Shown here: positions 1-4,883 of the stretch, piece after piece
How positions within the stretch are numbered: the first letter of the stretch is position 1
Layout: every line of letters begins with the position of its first letter
From: an uncultured Clostridia bacterium
GTDB lineage: Bacteria > Bacillota > Clostridia > Christensenellales > Pumilibacteraceae
Length of the DNA stretch: 5,894 nt
Direction of reading: 5' to 3'
Assembly: GCA_947588325.1 (NCBI GenBank)
Contig: CANPYH010000086.1
Location: forward strand, 1 to 5,894
The notes under the pieces: model-generated
What the model saw: only the letters and a program-made list of their open reading frames with translations
What the model was told of the DNA's origin: nothing
Databases searched by the model: none
Translations under genes and position numbers: made by a program

Positions 1-429
1 CTGGTGGTAGACGGGATAGTCGGGCCAAAGACGGAAAAGGCGCTCGGAATAACGTTAAACTCGGGCGGCTACTCAAACAGCGACGTCAACCTTCTCGCTC
101 GGTGCGTATACGCCGAAGCGCGGGGAGAGCCGTACACAGGGCAGGTCGCGATAGCCGCGGTAGTGCTTAACCGCGTGCGCTCGCCCAAGTTCCCTAACAC
201 GATATCGGGAGTAATATACCAATCGGGCGCGTTTACCTGCGTGTCGGACGGACAGATTAACTACACTCCCGACGCCAACGCGAAAAAGGCGGCGCAGGAC
301 GCGATTAACGGCTGGGATCCGACGGGCGGGTGCCTGTATTACTACAACCCCGCAACGGCGACGAGCAAGTGGATATGGTCGCTCAAAGTCACTATCAAGA
401 TCGGGCGGCACAACTTCGCCAAGGGCTGA
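1..429 (+). CDS. sleB: SleB-type spore cortex-lytic enzyme, 3' part (cell wall hydrolase)
   Basis: The reading frame is open from base 1, so the N-terminus (signal peptide and most of a peptidoglycan-binding domain) lies outside the window. Visible residues 3-15 (VDGIVGPKTEKAL) match the end of a PG_binding_1 repeat. After a short linker, residues 28-142 form a complete Hydrolase_2/SleB catalytic domain. It opens with the family signature CVYAEARGEP (35-44), where E39 aligns with the glutamate known to be catalytic in Bacillus SleB. Further family blocks are AAVVLNRV (52-59), FPNTISGVI (64-72), GWDPTGG (104-110) and YYYNPATATSKWIW (113-126). SleB is a lytic transglycosylase that cuts muramic-lactam-containing cortex peptidoglycan during germination. 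ypeB, the product that SleB needs for its stable deposition in the spore, follows 14 bases later. Other Hydrolase_2 proteins exist (e.g. CwlJ), but the PG-binding module plus ypeB make SleB the best call. Confidence 0.93.
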   Translation: MVVDGIVGPKTEKALGITLNSGGYSNSDVNLLARCVYAEARGEPYTGQVAIAAVVLNRVRSPKFPNTISGVIYQSGAFTCVSDGQINYTPDANAKKAAQDAINGWDPTGGCLYYYNPATATSKWIWSLKVTIKIGRHNFAKG

Positions 430-432
430 CGT

Positions 433-439
433 AAGGAGG
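433..439 (+). promoter_or_regulatory. Ribosome binding site of ypeB
   Basis: AAGGAGG is a near-perfect Shine-Dalgarno sequence, ending four bases before the ATG at 444. It lies in the 14-base gap after the sleB stop, supports 444 as the ypeB start, and suggests strong independent initiation within the same transcript. Confidence 0.85.
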
Positions 440-443
440 AAGT

Positions 444-1757
444 ATGAAAACGAAAAGCAAGGTATTAGCGGCACTCGCCGTAGTGTTGATACTCGCCATG
501 ACGGGGGTAATAATCTGGCTGTCGGTGTGGGTAGGCAAGGAAAAAAGCGCGGCGGAAAGCTCGCGCACAGAGACGCGTAATGCGTACACCTACGCGCTGT
601 ACGACAGCTACGACTGCGTGAAGGCGGTGGAGAATAACCTGTCAAAGCTCCTCGCCTCCGACTCGAAAGCGGAGAATATCTCCATTGCGGCGGACATATA
701 CAAGGATGCGACCGCGGCGGCGGAGATTGTGGGGAAACTGCCCGTGGAGATGTATAAACACGAGGGCTTGCTCAAATTCCTCAACCAGGTCGGCGACTTT
801 TCGGCGAGCTACATTCGCGCGCTCGGCAGCGGTGCGGACGCGCGGGCTTACGAGGATAGTATAGAGGAGATATTCGCCGCTTCGGAAAACGTCAGGCAGA
901 TATTGGACGACGTTATCGCGGGGATAGACAGCGGCGACTTCTCGCTTATGGAGCAGATCGACGAACAGGGCTATATAACGTTGACCGAGGGCGAAACGAG
1001 TATCGATTACCCGAGCATAATATACGACGGTCCCTTTTCCGACGCCGTGGAAAAGCCGCAATGGAAGGCGGTGCAGGGGCTTCGCGAGATAGACGGAGCC
1101 GAAGCCGAGCGAATAGCGCGCGACAAACTCGGGATCAAGGGTAAAGCCGAACCGCTCTCGGGCGACGAAGCGCTGTTCGCCGTACAAGGCGAAGCGGAGG
1201 GCGGGGACGCCTACGTATCTATGACCAAGCGGGGCGGGCTTATAGTTAACGTCATGATAGGCGGCGGCTCGGAGGGCGGCAAGTCGGACGAAAAGGCGGC
1301 AGAGGCGGCGGCGCTCAAGTACGCCGAAAAGTTGGGCTATGACAGTTCGCTCGCGCCCGTGTGGTATAACGAAGTGGGCGGAGAGGCGATAATCAACCTC
1401 GCTCCCGTCGTGCGCGGCGTCGTGTACTATCCCGACCTCGTGAAGATTAAGCTGTCCGTCGGCGACTATAAGCTGCTCGGCGTGGAAGCCTGCGCCTATT
1501 GCACCAATCACCGCGACCGCACCCACCCCGAAGTGGTAATGACCGAAGCGAGCGCAAAGTCCTGCGCGTCCAAGCGCCTTACCGTCACCAACGTCCGCCT
1601 CGCAATTATACCCTTCGGCAATTCCGAACGCTTCTGCTACCAGCTCTCCGCTACCTACAAAGGTCTCGACTACTTCGTCTATCTCGACGCCGTTACGGGC
1701 GAGCAGGTCAGAGTATTACGCGTAATCGATGGGGGACAAGGAAAGGAAGTAGTGTAA
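444..1757 (+). CDS. ypeB: YpeB germination protein (SleB partner)
   Basis: This is a complete 437-residue protein, close to the roughly 450 residues of Bacillus YpeB. Residues 1-6 are basic and 7-30 form one hydrophobic helix, an uncleaved membrane anchor or signal sequence. Residues 35 to about 205 are the helical YpeB N-terminal region. The C-terminal half reads as three PepSY-like units: about 212-274 (REIDGAEAERIARDKLG), 280-359 (KAAEAAALKYAEKLG, ending in the family-typical NHRDR), and 364-428 (EASAKSCASKRL to YLDAVTGEQVRV). YpeB sits in the spore inner membrane and cortex region; SleB and YpeB are mutually dependent for accumulation in dormant spores, and the PepSY units are thought to restrain SleB. 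The gene shares an operon with sleB. The third unit carries cysteines (C376, C394 region) and there is a CAYC pair just before NHRDR; these I note without assigning a role. The identification is firm; PepSY boundaries are by eye. Confidence 0.93.
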   Translation: MKTKSKVLAALAVVLILAMTGVIIWLSVWVGKEKSAAESSRTETRNAYTYALYDSYDCVKAVENNLSKLLASDSKAENISIAADIYKDATAAAEIVGKLPVEMYKHEGLLKFLNQVGDFSASYIRALGSGADARAYEDSIEEIFAASENVRQILDDVIAGIDSGDFSLMEQIDEQGYITLTEGETSIDYPSIIYDGPFSDAVEKPQWKAVQGLREIDGAEAERIARDKLGIKGKAEPLSGDEALFAVQGEAEGGDAYVSMTKRGGLIVNVMIGGGSEGGKSDEKAAEAAALKYAEKLGYDSSLAPVWYNEVGGEAIINLAPVVRGVVYYPDLVKIKLSVGDYKLLGVEACAYCTNHRDRTHPEVVMTEASAKSCASKRLTVTNVRLAIIPFGNSERFCYQLSATYKGLDYFVYLDAVTGEQVRVLRVIDGGQGKEVV

Positions 1758-1952
1758 GGAAGGCACATAGCTTCTGCTTGAGCGGCGCAATAGGCGCGGT
1801 GATACGGGCGCGCCGACGTTCGCTTCTGCTCAGTCATTTACCTATTTAAGTAAACTCCTTCGCGAAGTTCCGTCTCCCACCCGTCTGACCGCACCTCTCC
1901 GCCGCTCTCACATCGGTTTGTTATGGGGTTGTAAAAAAGGAAAATTAAAAAT

Positions 1953-1982
1953 AAGGAACGGTGTCAGGTGACGCCGTTCCTT
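1953..1982 (+). terminator. Intrinsic terminator-like hairpin downstream of ypeB
   Basis: GGAACGGTGTCA (1955-1966) pairs with TGACGCCGTTCC (1969-1980) with a single G-T wobble, and AA/TT at 1953-1954 and 1981-1982 extends the stem. TTTT follows at 1981-1984, then CAATAG, so the + strand U-tract is short. Upstream on the + strand the sequence is A-rich (about 1932-1954), so a transcript coming from the minus side would meet a better U-rich tract. The hairpin may therefore act in both directions. It lies about 195 bases beyond the ypeB stop, far but the first strong hairpin for that operon. Confidence 0.6.
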
Positions 1983-2053
1983 TTCAATAGGATTGTTCGA
2001 TATTACGATTGTAGTTTATACGCAATATGTTACTTGATTTACAATGAAACTCA

Positions 2054-2250
2054 ACAATCCCCTCAGTCACGCCGTTGGCGTGCCAGCCCCCCTTACTAAG
2101 GGCGGCCCACCTGCTACCCGAATTTTGAGCGCAAACCCAACAATCTTGTAATGCTACAAATTAATAACATGATACTCGAACAGTCGGGGACGAATGTAGC
2201 CGCCCTTAGCAGGTGGGGCTGTCTGCCGTCAGGCAGACTGAGGGGATTGT
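2054..2250. mobile_element. MITE-like non-coding element with 15-bp terminal inverted repeats
   Basis: The left end ACAATCCCCTCAGTC (2054-2068) and right end GACTGAGGGGATTGT (2236-2250) are perfect inverted repeats delimiting 197 bp with no open frame of its own. Just inside each end sits a short hairpin of different sequence: CACGCC-GTT-GGCGTG (2068-2082) on the left and GTCTGCC-GTCA-GGCAGAC (2221-2238) on the right. Next inside, CAGCCCC (2084-2090) pairs with GGGGCTG (2215-2221), and CTAAGGGCGGC (2096-2106) pairs with GCCGCCCTTAG (2199-2209). The centre, about 2116-2190, is AT-rich. This layout fits a small non-autonomous element mobilised in trans. From memory, similar CAATCCCCTCAGTC-ended repeats are common between genes of clostridial genomes, but I could not check this. 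I find no clear target-site duplication. Confidence 0.7.
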
Positions 2251-2340
2251 CTTGTATTATAAATAGTTAGTTTATTTAATCACGCACACCCCATAACAAA
2301 ACAAAAAGAAAAAGTTTTTAAGTTTTTTTGGAAAGGGGTA

Positions 2341-2382
2341 TAAGGGGGAAACCTTTTTGTTCACAAAAAGGTTTCCCCCTTA
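2341..2382. terminator. Perfect 42-base palindrome at the end of the minus-strand operon
   Basis: The left arm 2341-2360 and right arm 2363-2382 are exact reverse complements of 20 bases around a 2-base centre (TC), with a purine-rich block AAGGGGGAAACC and a T-run in the left arm. Folded as RNA it gives about 19 pairs with a four-base loop. It begins 20 bases past the nitroreductase stop, where a terminator for the minus operon is expected. On the minus strand it is followed by ATACCCC and not by an immediate U-tract; T-rich sequence comes only about 25-30 bases later (2285-2315 region). It could be an atypical terminator, an RNA 3'-end stabiliser, or a dispersed intergenic palindrome. Confidence 0.55.
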
Positions 2383-2402
2383 AAAACACATTTACAAAAA
2401 AT

Positions 2403-2954
2403 TTAATTAAAATAAATAATACTATCGGTGCGGGGTTTGCGGGGTGAAGGGGGAGCGTCTGGATAGCCCAATGCGCAGCAGCCGTAAACCATATCGGTGG
2501 GCGGAACGCCTGCTTCGGTGAGCAGGTCGCGGAGGGCGGCGCAATTAGCCTTACCGAGCTGGTTAATCCAGCATGCGCCCAGTCCGAGCGCATGTGCGGC
2601 GAGGAACATATTCTCGAGCGCGCAGGCGCAATCGTCCTCGCTTGTGCCGTAAGCGGGATCGGCGGAGACGATAATAAAGACGGGCGAATGGTAATTACAG
2701 CTGTAGCCTTTAGCGCCGTTGCGATCGAGATTACTCGAGAGCGAAGCGGCATTGACTATGGAGTAAACGCGCTCGTTCATACGCGACAGCCAATCGGCGT
2801 TGCGGACGACAACGAAGTGCCAGGTCTGTCGGCTCATTCCGCTCGGAGCGTACCGCGCCGCCTCGAGAACGACATTGATCTCCTCGTCGGTGGGCATGTC
2901 GGGCTTAAACGAGCGGCAGGACCGACGCGTCATAATACATTCAATCGCATCCAT
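2403..2954 (-). CDS. Small FMN-dependent nitroreductase family protein
   Basis: This 183-residue single-domain protein has the usual size for short nitroreductases. The N-terminal FMN phosphate-binding signature TRRSCRSF is at residues 9-16. APSGMSRQTWHFVVV follows at 36-50, where the family has APSG-x-x-x-Q. The C-terminal FMN-side helix ALENMFLAAHALGLGACWI is at 112-130, and GCCALGYP at 158-165 precedes the final strand. Such proteins use NAD(P)H through FMN to reduce nitroaromatics, quinones or other electron acceptors in the cytoplasm; the physiological substrate cannot be read from sequence. Nine cysteines is a high count. The start at 2954 is chosen over an in-frame start at 3101 because homology begins here, GAGGTG lies 8 bases upstream, and the longer version would overlap the zinc-ribbon gene. 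It is the last gene of the minus operon. Confidence 0.88.
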   Translation of the reverse strand: MDAIECIMTRRSCRSFKPDMPTDEEINVVLEAARYAPSGMSRQTWHFVVVRNADWLSRMNERVYSIVNAASLSSNLDRNGAKGYSCNYHSPVFIIVSADPAYGTSEDDCACALENMFLAAHALGLGACWINQLGKANCAALRDLLTEAGVPPTDMVYGCCALGYPDAPPSPRKPRTDSIIYFN

Positions 2955-2962
2955 AATATAAA

Positions 2963-2968
2963 CACCTC
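2963..2968 (-). promoter_or_regulatory. Ribosome binding site of the nitroreductase gene
   Basis: Read on the minus strand, GAGGTG lies 8 bases before the ATG at 2954, within the 32-base gap after the zinc-ribbon stop. It decides the start in favour of 2954 over the upstream in-frame ATG at 3101. Confidence 0.75.
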
Positions 2969-2986
2969 GATATAATAAATTCAATA

Positions 2987-3190
2987 TTACTTCTTGCAGC
3001 CGGGGCAGGTGGCGCAGTGGTGCGTACATTCGACAGAGGAAGTACCGCCGATCGAGCCGTAGCACTTGCCCGAAAAGCACCGCTTCATCTCCCCGCCGCA
3101 CTCAGAGCAACGGGGCGCGGGGGAATCGGAGCGGGTCAGTTCGTCCTGTTTGTGCCCGCAATTAACGCAAATAAAAGTGAGTAACGCCAT
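2987..3190 (-). CDS. FmdB-like zinc-ribbon protein with extra C-terminal Cys/His cluster
   Basis: A 67-residue protein with ten cysteines. The first half is a classic zinc ribbon of the FmdB kind: FICVNCGH (6-13) supplies C8 and C11, and APRCSECGGEMKR (25-37) supplies C28 and C31, a four-cysteine zinc site. After C38 and C43, a glycine/serine-rich stretch (44-52) leads to a dense tail, CTHHCATCPGCKK (55-67), with C55, H57, H58, C59, C62 and C65 that could hold a second metal. FmdB-family proteins are small, often annotated as putative regulators, and their biochemical role is unsettled. The start codon shares one base with the stop of the upstream PHP gene (TGATG), and GGAGG at 3201-3205 is ten bases upstream, so the gene is real and translationally coupled. 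Whether it binds DNA, RNA or protein is unknown. Confidence 0.82.
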   Translation of the reverse strand: MALLTFICVNCGHKQDELTRSDSPAPRCSECGGEMKRCFSGKCYGSIGGTSSVECTHHCATCPGCKK

Positions 3191-4014
3191 CAGTCTATCG
3201 CCTCCGAACGCAAAGTCCCGTCATACTTAATAGTGAACTCCTTAAAGCCTATGTCTTTGAGCAGGGTGCAAACGCCGGAATAATTGGCGTTAAACCGCGA
3301 AGTATAGTGCGAATCGCTCCCGAAATTGATAAGCTCGCCGCCAAGCTCGCGATAACGTCGAAGAATGGTGGGGTCGGGAATGGTCAATGCGCCGTTTGCC
3401 GCGCTCTTGCCGACGGAAGAATTAACCTCGAGTATCTTGCCGCGACGGATAATTACGCGGAGTATGTCATCAAGTTTGTCGGCAAATTCGGAGTAGAGCA
3501 AGCGGCGATCGGGATAATCGGCGGCGCGGGCAATGTAACCGAGATGCCCGACAGCGTCGTAGGGGTAGGGCGCGTCGAGGCTCGCGCGCACACAGTCGAG
3601 ATACTCGCCGTAGGACGAGGCTTTGGTGTAGCCGTCGAAGTAGCCCGCCCAATAGCAGTCCAGACCGTGGCAGATATGGACGGAGTTAATGATATACTCG
3701 AAGGGGAACTGTGAAAGCGCGGCGGATATACGATCCTCGTCGCCAGCGGTAAAGCCCACTTCGATCCCCGCGACTATGCGCATATGTGGGTAGAGGGGGC
3801 GGAGCGCCGCAATCTCGTCGAAGTAGCGGCGGGTAACGAGATACTCGAACAGCGGCTCGTCGGAAGGGCGGGCGCCGTTGGGAAAACCGAGGTCCATGTG
3901 CTCGGTGAGAGCGACATAGCCCACTCCGCGCTCTGCCGCCGCGGCTATAAGCTCGGGGATCGTCTGACGCCCGTCGGAGGAGAAGGTGGTGTGATTGTGA
4001 CAATCGATTCTCAT
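3190..4014 (-). CDS. PHP-domain phosphoesterase, histidinol-phosphatase-like
   Basis: A complete 274-residue protein, the usual length of PHP-type histidinol phosphatases. All metal-site motifs of the PHP fold are visible in order: D4-x-H6-x-H8 at the N-terminus, SDG (13-15), TEH with H39, GIEVG with E85, NSVHI with H113, GHLGY with H157, EVNSSV (196-201) and GSDSHY with D234 and H236. This set builds a tri-metal centre that hydrolyses phosphomonoesters. The VHICHGLDCYW and GHLGYIAR blocks resemble the HisK/HisJ branch, which removes phosphate from histidinol phosphate in histidine synthesis. However, no other his gene is here and PHP proteins have many substrates, so the exact substrate is an inference. 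The start overlaps the ATPase stop as ATGA, with AAAGGA (4024-4029) nine bases upstream. The stop overlaps the zinc-ribbon start. Confidence 0.88.
   Translation of the reverse strand: MRIDCHNHTTFSSDGRQTIPELIAAAAERGVGYVALTEHMDLGFPNGARPSDEPLFEYLVTRRYFDEIAALRPLYPHMRIVAGIEVGFTAGDEDRISAALSQFPFEYIINSVHICHGLDCYWAGYFDGYTKASSYGEYLDCVRASLDAPYPYDAVGHLGYIARAADYPDRRLLYSEFADKLDDILRVIIRRGKILEVNSSVGKSAANGALTIPDPTILRRYRELGGELINFGSDSHYTSRFNANYSGVCTLLKDIGFKEFTIKYDGTLRSEAID
3201..3205 (-). promoter_or_regulatory. Ribosome binding site of the zinc-ribbon gene, inside the PHP gene
   Basis: GGAGG on the minus strand, ten bases before the ATG at 3190 and inside the last codons of the PHP gene. It supports this small frame as a real gene. 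Confidence 0.6.
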
Positions 4015-4883
4015 CTGCGAAGGTCCTTTCCGTTAGTGATTACGGTTAAGCAGGTATCGGACGCGAACAGCCTTGACGCGGTGCGTTCGCCGTACCTCGA
4101 TTCAAGCTCGAAGGGGTTGAGGTTGGTAGTAATAATAGTGTGCCGCCCGCTTGACATACGCTCGCTGACGACGGTGAAGAGGTACTCCTTGGTAATTTCC
4201 CTGATAATGCTCTCCGAACCGAGGTCGTCGATAACGAGTAAGTCGGTGTCTGAAAGCGCGCTCAATGCGTCGCCGCGGTTGCGCTCGAAGGAATAGTGAT
4301 AGGTGCGGCAGATGTCGTTGAACTTAAACGCCGTAATGAAGGTGCAGCTGTATCCGCGCTCTTCGAGGTCGTTGGCAATGCAGGAGGCGAGGAAGGTCTT
4401 GCCCGTACCTGCCGTGCCGAGCAGGAGCAGATTGCGCACCTTTTTCGGGGGAAACTTCTCGCAGAACAGCTTTGCCGTGGAAAAGGCCTTTTCGGCGGTA
4501 ACGCGGGAATTGCCCTCGAACAGGTCGAGATTGCAGTCGTCGAAGGTAATGGGGGGTATGGAGAACTCCACGCTCTCCTCGGCGGCGCGGCGACGTGCAC
4601 AGTCGCAGAACCTGCCGCGGGAGTAGCCCGTGTCCCCGCACCTTTCACAGCGGGGGCGGGGGAAGAAGTCGTCGATGGAATAGCCGAGAGCGCGGATAAC
4701 GTCGTTCCGCCGTTCGGTGAGGAGGGGGACGTCGCCGCCGTCAAGCACGGCTGCGCGAAGAGCCTTTTCCGCCTCGTATAATTCGGCGTGTGCGGACAGG
4801 GCGTCGAGATACCGCGCCTCCGCCGCCGCCTTTCTCGCGTCGTATTCGTTCTTAATAAGGTTTGCCGCAGACTTGATATTCAT
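4011..4883 (-). CDS. DnaC/DnaI-type AAA+ ATPase (helicase-loader-like)
   Basis: A complete 290-residue protein. Residues 1-60 are charged and probably helical or coiled, followed by a four-cysteine zinc site, C79-x2-C82 and C93-x-C95 (RCERCGDTGY then FCDCARR), as in clostridial DnaC-like and Bacillus DnaI-like loaders. The AAA+ core follows: Walker A GTAGTGKT (156-163), Walker B LLVIDD (215-220), sensor-1 ITTN (251-254), and an arginine-finger region GERTASRL (265-272). In the family such ATPases load the replicative helicase onto DNA through partner proteins, in the cytoplasm. The adjacent upstream gene is a DnaD-like protein, the expected partner, with stop and start joined as TAATG. IstB-type transposition ATPases share this fold, but the zinc site, the DnaD neighbour and the absence of an IstA gene argue against that. 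Confidence is high for the family, moderate for helicase loading. Confidence 0.9.
   Translation of the reverse strand: MNIKSAANLIKNEYDARKAAAEARYLDALSAHAELYEAEKALRAAVLDGGDVPLLTERRNDVIRALGYSIDDFFPRPRCERCGDTGYSRGRFCDCARRRAAEESVEFSIPPITFDDCNLDLFEGNSRVTAEKAFSTAKLFCEKFPPKKVRNLLLLGTAGTGKTFLASCIANDLEERGYSCTFITAFKFNDICRTYHYSFERNRGDALSALSDTDLLVIDDLGSESIIREITKEYLFTVVSERMSSGRHTIITTNLNPFELESRYGERTASRLFASDTCLTVITNGKDLRR
4024..4029 (-). promoter_or_regulatory. Ribosome binding site of the PHP gene, inside the ATPase gene
   Basis: Read on the minus strand, AAAGGA stands nine bases before the ATG at 4014, within the last codons of the ATPase gene. Together with the ATGA overlap it suggests coupled or re-initiating translation. 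Confidence 0.5.

Larger units (their letters stand above)
1917..2300. repeat. 13-bp inverted repeat bracketing terminator and MITE
   Basis: TTTGTTATGGGGT at 1917-1929 recurs exactly as its reverse complement ACCCCATAACAAA at 2288-2300. The identity stops abruptly at both edges. An exact 13-bp inverted match inside a gap of about 650 bases is unlikely by chance. The pair encloses the hairpin at 1953-1982 and the 197-bp inverted-repeat element. It could be the ends of an older, larger insertion into which the smaller element inserted, or a long-range stem. I see no duplicated target site, so the nature of the bracket is unresolved. Confidence 0.4.
1758..2402. other. Gene-free gap between convergent operons
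   Basis: This 645-base gap separates the + strand sleB-ypeB operon from the end of the - strand operon. I see no credible coding sequence, tRNA or promoter here. Bases 1758-1915 resemble the coding composition but carry no frame with recognisable protein and no obvious structure beyond a 10-base palindrome (CTTCGCGAAG, 1858-1867). From about 1917 onward the gap turns AT-rich and structured: a 13-bp inverted repeat, a terminator-like hairpin, a MITE-like element and a long perfect palindrome, each listed separately. Bases 1985-2053 and 2251-2340 are AT-rich spacer. Confidence 0.8.

Noticed and set aside
73..645. Minus-strand open frame across the sleB/ypeB junction
   Set aside because: Antisense to two real genes, low-complexity arginine/proline/serine-rich product, no family resemblance.
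642..1526. Long open frame on the minus strand opposite ypeB
   Set aside because: It lies entirely antisense to a well-supported ypeB, has the arginine/histidine-rich composition typical of a GC-rich antisense shadow, and shows no recognisable domain.
1715..1726. Palindrome ATTACGCGTAAT near the ypeB 3' end
   Set aside because: It lies within conserved coding sequence and is short; an operator role has no support.
1770..1830. Imperfect direct repeat GCTTCTGCT (1770-1778 and 1822-1830)
   Set aside because: Nine bases, two copies only, no further extension or regular spacing; likely chance, and not a CRISPR array.
2318..2752. Minus-strand open frame running through the palindrome and the nitroreductase 3' end
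   Set aside because: It is out of frame with the nitroreductase, and its C-terminal part is merely translation of the palindromic repeat.
2955..3101. Upstream in-frame extension of the nitroreductase
   Set aside because: It would overlap the zinc-ribbon gene; family homology and a ribosome binding site both point to the ATG at 2954.
3307..3714. Plus-strand open frame opposite the PHP gene
   Set aside because: Shadow frame of the PHP gene, which has every catalytic motif in the other orientation.
4296..4781. Plus-strand open frame opposite the ATPase gene
   Set aside because: Antisense to the Walker-motif region; valine/glycine/glutamate-rich shadow with no domain.
4011..4883. Reading the AAA+ ATPase as an IstB transposition helper
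   Set aside because: The N-terminal four-cysteine site, the DnaD-like partner upstream and the absence of an IstA-like transposase favour the DnaC/DnaI type.
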